Assembly: GCA_002352705.1 (NCBI GenBank)
Contig: DEIW01000005.1
Coordinates: 1-13,500 of the forward strand
Direction: 5' to 3'
From: Bacteroidales bacterium UBA2764
GTDB taxonomy: Bacteria; Bacteroidota; Bacteroidia; Bacteroidales; Paludibacteraceae
DNA length: 13,500 bases
Below, in pieces: positions 7,148 through 13,500 of the stretch; position 1 is the stretch's first letter, and each line of letters opens with the position of its first letter. The translations under genes and the position numbers were made by a program. The notes under the pieces are model-generated. The model was not told where the DNA came from. It worked only from the letters and a program-made list of their open reading frames with translations, and did no database searches.

Positions 7148-7220
7148 CGAGAAGTAGCGCAGTTGGTAGCGCACTACGTTCGGGACGTAGGGGTCGGGCG
7201 TTCGAGTCGCCTCTTCTCGA
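7148..7220 (+). tRNA. tRNA-Pro, anticodon CGG
   Basis: A full cloverleaf can be drawn. The acceptor stem is CGAGAAG (7148-7154) with CTTCTCG (7213-7219) and discriminator A7220. The D stem is GCGC/GCGC around AGTTGGTA. The anticodon stem is CTACG/CGTAG around TTCGGGA, giving anticodon CGG (7181-7183), which reads proline codon CCG. The variable loop has five bases. The T arm is GGGCG/CGCCT around TTCGAGT. The C1-G72 pair and A73 are typical of bacterial tRNA-Pro. A full CCA is not encoded (CAA follows). It is transcribed from its own promoter downstream of topA and followed directly by a terminator. Confidence 0.95.
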
Positions 7221-7221
7221 C

Positions 7222-7252
7222 AAAAGGATGGTCAAATCTGACCATCCTTTTT
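7222..7252 (+). terminator. terminator of tRNA-Pro
   Basis: A perfect 13-bp stem (7222-7234 with 7239-7251), core GGATGGTCA/TGACCATCC, closes on a four-base loop aatc and ends in TTTTT. It begins one base after the tRNA discriminator. The A-rich left arm makes it bidirectional in principle. Confidence 0.9.
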
Positions 7253-7343
7253 GTTTGGCGACTCTCCGCCCTCGGGGTTCTCCGCCACTATCGTTCTGTC
7301 GATTATTGCCGTGGAGGCAATTTTCAAGTCGCCTCTTCTCGAC

Positions 7344-7372
7344 AAAAAGGACAGCTCAACGCTGTCCTTTTT
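7344..7372. terminator. bidirectional terminator between tRNA-Pro and the pectate lyase gene
   Basis: A 12-bp stem, AAAAAGGACAGC (7344-7355) with GCTGTCCTTTTT (7361-7372), closes on loop tcaac. On the minus strand it lies about 54 nt after the stop of the pectate lyase gene and ends in a T-tract, so it most likely terminates that gene. It sits in the second copy of the tRNA-tail duplication. Confidence 0.8.
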
Positions 7373-7425
7373 GATTTTGAGGGCTTTGCACGCCCGCGTT
7401 CTTGTCCCGGCTATCGTTCTGCCGA

Positions 7426-9645
7426 TTATTGCAGCTTTGCCGCGAAAGAGAAAGTATCCGCACTGATACGTACAATGTATATTCCGTTTGCTCCGGACAT
7501 ATCCAGCGGCTGGTAATAATCCACACCGGAGGTCAAGCCGGAGAGAGGTATATAGCAGACAGCACGTCCGGAGACGTCATAAACAGTCATTCCTGCTTCA
7601 CGCACATCCTCAGGCACCGAGAAACGTATAATACGCTCCGAAGCATACCCGCCCGGCAGAACAGATATGCCTCCTTTGCTGTCAGGAGAGGCTACTTGCT
7701 GGATGGCAGAAGGAATATCTTCCTGCACCAGTTCGTATGGCCCGAGGTCACGCGCTGTGCCATAGACAGTTGATTTCAGGAATGGGAAATCTGCTTCCAG
7801 TTGAGCGAGGTTCGGCGTGATATCCGCCGGTACGTTACATCCCGCATCCACAAGATTAGAACCCGGCAGGAGCCGTGCAAAACGCGCAGGCATAGAACCG
7901 TCACCCCGGCGCGGAGCGATAGCGTCCGTCTCAGAGAGCGAGACATAGTCCGAACGGGAGAAAGAAGTAACCAGATGTTTGGTCCAGGCGTTCTTGGAAA
8001 GCGATACTCCCAAAGCATTGTAATCATCGGTGCCGACGCACGCTTCCTGCTTACCGAAGCAGACATTATTATAATAGAACGTGTTGGCATCCGAACCGCC
8101 GGACTCAAACATAAAATCATAGGAGTTGTCAAACGCCAGACAGTTGATGAGCACATGTCCGCCCTTATGGCTGTTGCAGTCAAAGCCCTTGACAGACGAA
8201 GATATATCGCATCCGAACGCTACGCAACGATAGGCGTAATGAATACCTTTGGAAGAGCCTCCGGTGCCGTTACCGCCGAGTTTGATACCATTACCGTTAC
8301 CGGAGAAAGATGCGGATCCATCGAAATAATTCTTAACCCATAGATGGTCTTCCTCATTACCGGATTCCCATGCCCAGCACTCGGCGAGGATAACGTCATA
8401 ATCGGTCTCAAAGAGGTCCCATGCATCATCGGAATTACGCCATGCGCGGCAGCGGATGAAACGGTTGCCTTTGCCGTTGTGCATCTTGCAGGCAAAACCG
8501 TCTGCATCCGAGCCGTAGTTAGCATCAAAATCACAGTTATGGTGAGAGTCGCAATCGACGATATCATTATAGGCACAATAGGTTCCGTCGTTGCTGCTCA
8601 GACCGGGGAAGGTATCGGAGAACTTATGCCCGAAACCGAGCTGAATACCGGTATCGAGGTTATAGGAGAACTCGCAACGCTCAATACGGTTGTGCGATCC
8701 TTCCAGTTTGATGGCATTGTCGGCAGCGTGCATGAGATGCAGACCGAAGAGGATCCAGTAATTACCGGTAATGAGCATACCACGGTCTCCCACATTGTTC
8801 TTATTGCGATTACAATCCAATAACTGCTGCTCGAAATCAAAGATCGGTGCTTCGTTCTCATAGGCAGAGATGACAATCGGCTCAGCTGCGGTTCCGGACT
8901 GCGAGAGACGAACCGTCAGTTTTCCGTCTGTTCCCCGCCATGACATCATATAGCGTCCGCCACGACAATAGATCACATCGCCTGCCTGTGCTACAGAGAT
9001 AGCTTTGCCGAGGTTATACCACGGATTCTCAAACGAACCGTTACCTGTCTCGTCGTTACCCTCCGGAGAGATATAATAGGTAGCATGTGTAGCTACATAT
9101 TCCGGACGGGTAAATTCAGGATCCGGTTCGCCGGGCACAACCGTTCCACCACCTCCGCCGCCTTGTCCCTGTACAGGGTTTTTGAGCACGACATCATCTA
9201 TATAGACATTATTAGTACCTTTAATACGTACGCGCACGTTAAGCGCAGAGTCAAGTCCTGTTTTCAGCGAATAGGATGAGAACGAGCCGGAGGAGGAATT
9301 GATAACCAGCGTATCTACCGCCTGCCAATCGCCGGAGCCTATCTGATAAGCTACCTCTACCTGTTTCTTGCTGCCACCCGAGCGGTACTTGAACTCCAGA
9401 GAGGCGAGGCTGTCGATAGCCGGCGTAATCATATACGCACCATTACTGTTGAACTTGATGGATACCACGGAGTTGGAGCTGTTACGCTGGGCATCGCCGC
9501 CGAACGTCCATACGCCCGAAGGCAGTTCCACTTCCGTCTCGGCTGCCCAAGAGCCGGAAGCCAAGGAATTGAAATCTTCCGATAAATCGGCATGCGCCAT
9601 TCCTGCAAAGAGGCACATAGAAAGCAGAAAACTGATCTTTTTCAT
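7426..9645 (-). CDS. secreted family 9 polysaccharide lyase (pectate lyase type) with C-terminal sorting domain
   Basis: This is a 739-residue exported enzyme predicted to cleave pectic polymer by beta-elimination. It has a signal peptide (MKKISFLLSMCLFAGMAHA, 1-19), an N-terminal beta-rich module (20-156) and a Gly-rich linker (160-167). A right-handed parallel beta-helix domain (about 185-640) follows. PL9 signatures are visible: DADGFACKMHNGKGN (380-394) and NSDDAWDLF (404-412). D382, D406, D407 and D410 keep the spacing of the Pel9A calcium ligands (D209, D233, D234, D237). K455 in NGIKLGG is the likely catalytic base. The last about 60 residues (MTVYDVSGRAV ... GIYIVRI ... AAKLQ) look like a type IX secretion type A sorting domain, which would place it on the cell surface or outside. 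It is monocistronic, with no SusC/D or regulator genes beside it. Rhamnogalacturonan rather than homogalacturonan activity is possible. Confidence 0.9.
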   Translation of the reverse strand: MKKISFLLSMCLFAGMAHADLSEDFNSLASGSWAAETEVELPSGVWTFGGDAQRNSSNSVVSIKFNSNGAYMITPAIDSLASLEFKYRSGGSKKQVEVAYQIGSGDWQAVDTLVINSSSGSFSSYSLKTGLDSALNVRVRIKGTNNVYIDDVVLKNPVQGQGGGGGGTVVPGEPDPEFTRPEYVATHATYYISPEGNDETGNGSFENPWYNLGKAISVAQAGDVIYCRGGRYMMSWRGTDGKLTVRLSQSGTAAEPIVISAYENEAPIFDFEQQLLDCNRNKNNVGDRGMLITGNYWILFGLHLMHAADNAIKLEGSHNRIERCEFSYNLDTGIQLGFGHKFSDTFPGLSSNDGTYCAYNDIVDCDSHHNCDFDANYGSDADGFACKMHNGKGNRFIRCRAWRNSDDAWDLFETDYDVILAECWAWESGNEEDHLWVKNYFDGSASFSGNGNGIKLGGNGTGGSSKGIHYAYRCVAFGCDISSSVKGFDCNSHKGGHVLINCLAFDNSYDFMFESGGSDANTFYYNNVCFGKQEACVGTDDYNALGVSLSKNAWTKHLVTSFSRSDYVSLSETDAIAPRRGDGSMPARFARLLPGSNLVDAGCNVPADITPNLAQLEADFPFLKSTVYGTARDLGPYELVQEDIPSAIQQVASPDSKGGISVLPGGYASERIIRFSVPEDVREAGMTVYDVSGRAVCYIPLSGLTSGVDYYQPLDMSGANGIYIVRISADTFSFAAKLQ

Positions 9646-9691
9646 ACTTGAAGAGATTAAGATTAAACAAACTTATAACCAAATGGTGAGA

Positions 9692-9722
9692 CAAAGTTAC
9701 AGCCTTTTTCTCATAAATGCAA
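9692..9722 (-). promoter_or_regulatory. promoter of the pectate lyase gene
   Basis: On the minus strand TTGCATTT (TTG at 9722-9720), 20 bp, then TAACTTTG (9699-9692). The expected start is near 9685, a leader of about 40 nt. Spacing matches the other promoters in the window. Confidence 0.8.
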
Positions 9723-9752
9723 GAATATACGAATTTTTAAATAAAAAACGGC

Positions 9753-9784
9753 AAAAAATACCCCTCTCTTATTCGGGAGGGGTA
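9753..9784 (-). terminator. terminator after smpB
   Basis: On the minus strand TACCCCTC (9784-9777) pairs with GAGGGGTA (9766-9759) around a ten-base loop and is followed by TTTTTT. It lies 9 bp after the smpB stop and ends the CNNM-smpB unit. Confidence 0.9.
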
Positions 9785-9793
9785 CATTATTTA

Positions 9794-10255
9794 TTAGAAT
9801 CTGCGGGCTCTGAGTTGCGCCATTTCGCGTTTGTCATCCGCTTCACGGAGCGCTTGGCGTTTGTCATAAGTATGTTTTCCCTGACAGAGCGCTATCTCCA
9901 TTTTAGCCAGTCCGCGTTCATTGATAAAAAGCACCAGCGGGATAATCGTTTTGCCCGTGTCCTTGGTCGCTTTCTCCAGTTTGCGTATCTCACGGCGCTG
10001 GAGCAGCAGCTTACGATCCCGTTTCGCCTCATGATTGGCGTATGACCCGAAACGGTATTCCGCGATATGCATCTGCTTGATGTACATCTCACCGTGCTCT
10101 ACCGCACACCAGGAGTCCACCAGCGAAGCTTTGCCCTCACGGATGGACTTTATCTCCGTGCCGAAAAGCTGTATGCCGGCAACATAACGGTCCAGGATGA
10201 TGTATTCAAACCTCGCCCGCTTGTTCTCTATCCGTATGTTGCTCTTCTGTCTCAT
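9794..10255 (-). CDS. smpB: SsrA-binding protein SmpB
   Basis: SmpB binds tmRNA and brings it to stalled ribosomes for trans-translation. The 153 residues show the OB-fold family motifs: NKRARFEYII, GIQLFGTEIKSIREGKASL (28-46), HGEMYIKQMHIAEY, HEAKRDRKLLL and INERGLAKMEIALCQGKHTYDKR. A basic C-terminal tail follows (KREMAQLRARRF). The start is the ATG at 10255-10253 (MRQKSNIRIENK), where family similarity begins. The frame stays open upstream to 10414, but that part is antisense-like low-complexity sequence and is not expected in SmpB. The first 50 nt overlap the 3' end of the CNNM gene in another frame, so the two are very likely co-transcribed and perhaps coupled. A strong terminator follows. 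Confidence 0.96.
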   Translation of the reverse strand: MRQKSNIRIENKRARFEYIILDRYVAGIQLFGTEIKSIREGKASLVDSWCAVEHGEMYIKQMHIAEYRFGSYANHEAKRDRKLLLQRREIRKLEKATKDTGKTIIPLVLFINERGLAKMEIALCQGKHTYDKRQALREADDKREMAQLRARRF

Positions 10256-11372
10256 TTTGGGTAGTACTTCGTCGGCTTTGACCGTCGGTTGACTGTCGGT
10301 TGACCGTCGGCTCAGTATCGGAATTGACTGTGAGTTTCTTGTATTTCTTCTGTCTCTGCTCCCAACGCTCGCGTGCATACTGCTGCATGTCGATGACGGT
10401 GTCATTCTCGTCAATAATCTCGAGTCCGAAGATTGTCTCGATGATATCTTCGAGGGTCAGAATACCTACAAACATGCCGTATTCATCGATAATTTGCGCT
10501 ATTTGGCTCTTCTGTTTGAGCATGGAGTCAAAGATGGTGCCGAGGGTGAGGTCCTGGTCAAAAGCAGGGAGCGGACGTTTGATACCGCCGAGTGTTTTAC
10601 GGAAGTGATCCTCCGTCAGTTCCTCCAGGGCGTCATTTCTCAACACATAGCCCGTGATATACTCCGGAGACTCGGGGTTATAGAGAGGAATACGTGAGAA
10701 ATGGTCGTATTCATCGGAATCATAATACGCCCGGAGTGTCATATTCTCCGGCGCTATTTTAGCCACCACACGCGGGGTCATCACATCGTAAGCATGGATG
10801 GTATCGAGACGCATGAGATTGGTGAAAATCTTATTCTCGTCCTCATTCACCACGCCTTCCTCTTCGCCCACGTTGACCATCGCCAGCACTTCCTCACGGC
10901 TGACGGTAGGGTCATCTTCGTTGTCCGGAAACATGCGTGTGATGAGTTCCACAAGCAGCACCAGCGGGTACAGGAGAAATATCAACGCCCGTATGGTACG
11001 CGCCGTAAATCCCATCAACTCGCGCCAATAGGTAGTGCCTATCACCTTCGGGATAATCTCCGAGAAAACAAGAATCAGGATTGTAGTGATAGCAGATACT
11101 AATCCGAACCATTTGGAGCCGAAGACAGCCGTAGCCTGCATACCCACACCGGCAGCGCCGATGGTGTTTGCAATCGTGTTCAGCGACAGGATAGCCGCAA
11201 GCGGACGACCCGTATCATCTTTGTAGGACTTCATCAGGGTTGCCGGAGCATAGCCCTCTTCCTCGCGCAGATTGATATAACTATAGGTGGTGGTCATCAG
11301 CACCGATTCCAGCACGGAACACAGGAAACTGATGGACATAGCGCCTAATAAAAACAATAAAAGTAATTCCAT
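10206..11372 (-). CDS. CNNM (DUF21) and CBS-domain membrane protein, CorC/hemolysin-C-like
   Basis: This is an inner-membrane protein of the CNNM/CorC family, linked to Mg2+/divalent cation efflux or homeostasis in studied members. The 388 residues have a CNNM membrane domain with hydrophobic segments near 2-22, 57-80, 88-110 and 125-147 and the motif SEIIPKVIG (104-112). A linker with the family motif VMTPR (197-201) follows. Next come two CBS repeats (about 203-255 and 265-320, with IDEYG 295-299 and LEDI 307-310). The usual CorC_HlyC C-terminal domain is absent. A hydrophilic tail (about 345-388) rich in T, Q, E and R replaces it. Part of this tail is encoded by three 11-bp repeats, and its last 17 residues overlap smpB. 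In Bacteroidota a related family member (GldE) is tied to gliding, but that is not claimed here. Confidence 0.85.
   Translation of the reverse strand: MELLLLFLLGAMSISFLCSVLESVLMTTTYSYINLREEEGYAPATLMKSYKDDTGRPLAAILSLNTIANTIGAAGVGMQATAVFGSKWFGLVSAITTILILVFSEIIPKVIGTTYWRELMGFTARTIRALIFLLYPLVLLVELITRMFPDNEDDPTVSREEVLAMVNVGEEEGVVNEDENKIFTNLMRLDTIHAYDVMTPRVVAKIAPENMTLRAYYDSDEYDHFSRIPLYNPESPEYITGYVLRNDALEELTEDHFRKTLGGIKRPLPAFDQDLTLGTIFDSMLKQKSQIAQIIDEYGMFVGILTLEDIIETIFGLEIIDENDTVIDMQQYARERWEQRQKKYKKLTVNSDTEPTVNRQSTDGQSRRSTTQNETEEQHTDREQAGEV
10278..10310. repeat. three 11-bp tandem repeats in the 3' end of the CNNM gene
   Basis: The units are TTGACCGTCGG, TTGACTGTCGG and TTGACCGTCGG, with one base differing in the middle copy. 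They encode part of the CNNM tail (around TVNRQSTDGQ) and lie 23 bp upstream of the smpB start. Eleven is not a multiple of three, so gain or loss of one unit would shift the frame. Confidence 0.85.
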
Positions 11373-11388
11373 AATTCTAAATCGAGCA

Positions 11389-11420
11389 CAAAGGTACTAC
11401 AAAAAATCGACATATGCAAA
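11389..11420 (-). promoter_or_regulatory. promoter of the CNNM-smpB operon
   Basis: On the minus strand TTTGCATATG (TTTG at 11420-11417), 20 bp, then TACCTTTG (11396-11389). This is the best -33/-7 pair on this strand. The expected start is near 11382, leaving only about 10 nt of leader before the ATG at 11372, so the mRNA is nearly leaderless. Confidence 0.8.
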
Positions 11421-11447
11421 CACACATGCAGAAAAATCTTTTTTGTA

Positions 11448-12599
11448 TCACTTTTTCTCCCGTGCTTCGTCAAACTTAGCCTGCATAGTGGGGTTTTTGT
11501 AAGTCAGCCTTTTGATGGACACGTCCTGCAGTTTCTTATCCGCCGCATTGAGGTTGTCTCCGGATTTGATGAGGTTCTCGCGTACCTTGGTGAGGTGCGC
11601 GATGGTCTTGTCTATCTCGTCTATCGCATCCTGAAAACGCTCGTTGGCAAGACGGACATTACGTCCGAAAGCGTCCTTGAAAGCCGTCAGCTTGTCCTCA
11701 AAATTGGTGACATCTATCTGTTGCGCCTTGACCAGAGCCAGTTCGCGTTTGGCATCCAGACTCTTGCGGCTGGTCTGGCACAGGAGCGTGATGAGGGGCA
11801 CGAAGAACTGCGGACGGATGACATACATCTTCTCAAACCGGTGACTCATATCCACGATACCGCCGTTGTAGAGTTCGCTGTTGGGTTCCAGCATCGAGAC
11901 TAACACCGCGTACTCGCAGTTTTTCTTCTTGCGGTCCGCATCCAGTTTGGCTAAGAAATCTTCGTTCTTATGCTTGGTAGCCGTCTCGTCGTTCTCGTTC
12001 TTCATCTCGAACATGATGGAGACGTACTCCACTCCGTCCTCCGAGGTGTCGCGGAAAACGAAATCGCCCTTCGTTCCTTCCACCACTTCGTTGTCTTTCT
12101 CGAAATAGGCATTGGGGAAGAGCGGTCTGATGCGCGCGAACTCGGTGGCGCAATGCTGCTCGAGGGTCTCGCCTACCATCTTCGTTGAGAGCCTCAGCTT
12201 CATGTCTTTGTAGTATGCTATCTGTTCCTGCAGCGCCTTGGTCTGCTCCTCCATCTGGGTACGCAGGGTCGCCAGTTCCTGGTCTTTCTTCATGTATTCC
12301 TCGGTGGCGCGCTGACGGACCTGGGCTACCGCTATCTGTTTCTGTTGCTCCGCCTGCTGCAGTTGCGACTGGAGCGTCTGTATCTGGAGCTGTACTTGCG
12401 CTTTCTCCGCCGCCTGTTGTGCTTTCTCGGCTGCCTGCAGAGCCTGGGTGCGCGCCAACTGGCTCTGCTCCAACTCATGCACACGGCGTGCCAGTTCGCT
12501 CTCGAACTCCGCGTTCTTCACCTGACTCAGCAGCGCTACATAGTCGCTCTCGTCCACCGTAAACACATTGCCGCAATGCGGGCATTTCAATTCTTTCAT
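11448..12599 (-). CDS. DUF2130 domain protein, putative nuclease-fold protein
   Basis: The function is not established for this family. The 383-residue protein begins with a zinc-ribbon-like start, MKELKCPHCGNVF (Cys6, Cys9), but no second Cys pair is visible. A long Gln/Ala/Glu-rich coiled coil (about 30-135) follows. The DUF2130 core (about 140-300) contains KGDFVFRD (Asp179) and FEMKNENDETATKHKNEDF (Glu198, Lys200). That Asp ... Glu-x-Lys pattern fits a PD-(D/E)xK nuclease-like fold, and this functional reading is inference. The C terminus is again helical. The start is the ATG at 12599-12597. An upstream in-frame start at 12659 would lie inside the pckA terminator and before the promoter, so it is rejected. 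The gene is monocistronic with its own promoter. Confidence 0.85.
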   Translation of the reverse strand: MKELKCPHCGNVFTVDESDYVALLSQVKNAEFESELARRVHELEQSQLARTQALQAAEKAQQAAEKAQVQLQIQTLQSQLQQAEQQKQIAVAQVRQRATEEYMKKDQELATLRTQMEEQTKALQEQIAYYKDMKLRLSTKMVGETLEQHCATEFARIRPLFPNAYFEKDNEVVEGTKGDFVFRDTSEDGVEYVSIMFEMKNENDETATKHKNEDFLAKLDADRKKKNCEYAVLVSMLEPNSELYNGGIVDMSHRFEKMYVIRPQFFVPLITLLCQTSRKSLDAKRELALVKAQQIDVTNFEDKLTAFKDAFGRNVRLANERFQDAIDEIDKTIAHLTKVRENLIKSGDNLNAADKKLQDVSIKRLTYKNPTMQAKFDEAREKK

Positions 12600-12620
12600 A
12601 CGTCTTTCCGTTTTGCGCTG

Positions 12621-12651
12621 CAAAGATACAACAAAAAAATGACATACGCAA
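12621..12651 (-). promoter_or_regulatory. promoter of the DUF2130 gene
   Basis: On the minus strand TTGCGTA (TTG at 12651-12649), 20 bp, then TATCTTTG (12628-12621). The expected start is near 12614, about 15 nt before the ATG. The -33 box lies in the loop of the pckA terminator hairpin. Confidence 0.8.
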
Positions 12652-12670
12652 GCGCGCATGTCATTTTTTT
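12633..12670 (-). terminator. terminator after pckA
   Basis: AAAAAAATGACAT (12633-12645) and ATGTCATTTTTTT (12658-12670) form a perfect 13-bp stem around a 12-base G/C-rich loop. It lies about 45 bp after the pckA stop and has T-tracts on both strands, so it may also stop transcription in the other direction. Confidence 0.85.
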
Positions 12671-12714
12671 AGCCATGTCTGTTCGGAATGGCGTGTTTCT
12701 ACGGTCAGAACCGA

Positions 12715-13500
12715 TTAGAGTTGCGGACCGGCTGCAACAAGAGCCTTGCCTGCCTCGTTGGTGGTGTACTTGTCAAAGTTCTTGATGAAGCGGGCTGCCA
12801 GGTCTTTCGCCTTAACTTCCCACTCAGCAGCGTCTTTGTAGGTGTCACGCGGATCGAGGATAGCAGGATCTACGCCCGGCAGAGCTGTCGGTACTTCGAA
12901 ATTGAAGTACGGGATCTTCTTCGTCGGAGCGGTGAGGATGTCGCCACCGAGGATAGCGTCAATGATACCACGTGTGTCACGGATGGAGATACGTTTGCCC
13001 GTACCGTTCCAACCGGTGTTAACGAGGTATGCCTTAGCGCCGCTCTTCTCCATCTTCTTAACCAGCTCCTCTGCATATTTGGTCGGATGGAGCTCCAGGA
13101 ACGCCTGTCCGAAGCAAGCGGAGAAGGTCGGAGTCGGCTCAGTAATACCGCGCTCTGTACCTGCGAGTTTTGCAGTAAAGCCGGAGAGGAAGTAGTACTT
13201 CGTCTGCTCCGGAGTCAGGATAGATACAGGAGGCAGTACGCCGAAGGCGTCAGCAGAAAGGAAGATGACGTTCTTGGCTGCAGGACCTGCAGAGATAGGA
13301 CGAACGATCTTCTCGATATGGTTGATAGGATAGCTTACGCGGGTGTTCTCGGTTACGCTCTTGTCTGCGAAATCAATCTTGCCGTTTGCGTCAACCGTTA
13401 CGTTCTCCAAGAGAGCGTTGCGCTTGATAGCGTTGTAGATGTCCGGCTCGGACTCCTTGTCGAGGTTGATGACCTTTGCGTAGCAGCCGCCCTCGAAGTT
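12715..13500 (-). CDS. pckA: phosphoenolpyruvate carboxykinase (ATP), C-terminal half (partial)
   Basis: PckA interconverts oxaloacetate + ATP and PEP + CO2 + ADP. In fermentative Bacteroidota it often runs in the CO2-fixing direction toward succinate. The window holds the last 261 residues. The N-terminal half, including the P-loop, lies beyond 13500. Visible motifs are FEGGCYAK at the window edge, ENTRVSYPI with the active-site Arg, FLSADAFGVLPPVS, GFTAKLAGTERG, and NTGWNGTGKRISIRDTR, which forms part of the adenine site. An apparent start at 13410 is only an internal TTG, because the frame continues to the window end. The stop at 12717-12715 is followed by a strong terminator. Confidence 0.96.
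   Translation of the reverse strand, partial: NFEGGCYAKVINLDKESEPDIYNAIKRNALLENVTVDANGKIDFADKSVTENTRVSYPINHIEKIVRPISAGPAAKNVIFLSADAFGVLPPVSILTPEQTKYYFLSGFTAKLAGTERGITEPTPTFSACFGQAFLELHPTKYAEELVKKMEKSGAKAYLVNTGWNGTGKRISIRDTRGIIDAILGGDILTAPTKKIPYFNFEVPTALPGVDPAILDPRDTYKDAAEWEVKAKDLAARFIKNFDKYTTNEAGKALVAAGPQL

Larger units (their letters stand above)
7205..7432. repeat. diverged tandem duplication of the tRNA 3' end and terminator region (about 122 bp unit)
   Basis: Twenty-one identical bases occur at 7205-7225 (T-loop end and 3' acceptor strand of tRNA-Pro plus CAAAA) and at 7327-7347. A second matching block, 22 bp with one mismatch, occurs at 7288-7309 and 7411-7432, at nearly the same offset (122-123 bp). 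Between the blocks each copy has a terminator hairpin at the equivalent place, but with different stem sequences, and a loosely similar G/C-rich stretch. This is best read as an old tandem duplication of about 122 bp. The second copy lacks the rest of the tRNA. The right end of copy 2 contains the pectate lyase stop codon. Confidence 0.8.

Noticed and set aside
7205..7347. attL/attR of an integrated element
   Set aside because: Only about 100 bp separate the two tRNA-tail copies, with no integrase or cargo between them. A second repeated block at the same offset points to tandem duplication. Kept only as a possibility for a lost element.
9368..10045. Plus-strand open frame of 225 codons
   Set aside because: It spans the 5' end of the lyase gene, its promoter, the smpB terminator and part of smpB in antisense, so it cannot be a real gene.
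10256..10414. Longer N terminus of SmpB (start at 10414)
   Set aside because: The extra 53 residues have no SmpB similarity, are encoded opposite the CNNM tail repeats, and the family start fits the ATG at 10255.
12600..12659. Longer N terminus of the DUF2130 protein
   Set aside because: The upstream start lies in the pckA terminator and upstream of the predicted transcript start. MKELKCPHCG is the natural family start.
13408..13410. Start codon of pckA at 13410
   Set aside because: It is an internal TTG. The frame is open to 13500 and upstream residues match PckA (FEGGCYAK).

Overview
The window looks like a Bacteroidales chromosome (phylum Bacteroidota), probably from a gut or rumen-type member with roughly 50% G+C. 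Three things point there. Most transcription units are preceded by the Bacteroidota-type promoter (TTTG or TTG, about 20 bp, then TAnnTTTG). Shine-Dalgarno sequences are weak. The genes are typical of the order: a flotillin FloA/NfeD pair, a topoisomerase I without the usual C-terminal zinc fingers, ATP-type PEP carboxykinase, and a secreted pectate lyase ending in a type IX secretion-like sorting domain. Family or genus cannot be fixed from the sequence.

Layout. Positions 1-640 are gene-poor, with an 11-bp tandem repeat, a broken small secreted-protein gene on the minus strand, and A/T-rich upstream DNA. A minus-strand operon then runs nfeD-like (4521-4192), floA (4172-3192), nitrilase-family amidase (3192-2416), recJ (2353-641), ending in a terminator. 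Seven-bp tandem repeats fill the gap before recJ. Divergently, topA (4688-7003) runs on the plus strand from a back-to-back promoter. Directly after it, a separate promoter drives a structured leader and tRNA-Pro(CGG), followed by a strong terminator. The 3' end of this tRNA and its terminator region are partly duplicated about 122 bp downstream. A minus-strand family 9 pectate lyase (9645-7426) follows, then a CNNM/CBS membrane protein (11372-10206) overlapping smpB (10255-9794), then a DUF2130 protein (12599-11448), and the C-terminal half of pckA (beyond 13500 to 12715).

The genes are mostly housekeeping: DNA repair and topology (recJ, topA), ribosome rescue (smpB), membrane microdomains (nfeD-like, floA), gluconeogenesis/anaplerosis (pckA) and one tRNA. 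The pectate lyase is the only clear accessory function. I found no convincing new multi-gene system. The most interesting signals are at the level of DNA architecture: the duplicated tRNA tail with two different terminator stems, the 11-bp repeat where the CNNM gene overlaps smpB (one extra unit would fuse the two frames), the heptamer repeat touching the recJ start, an NfeD protein lacking its OB-fold, and a promoter whose -33 box lies in the loop of the preceding gene's terminator.
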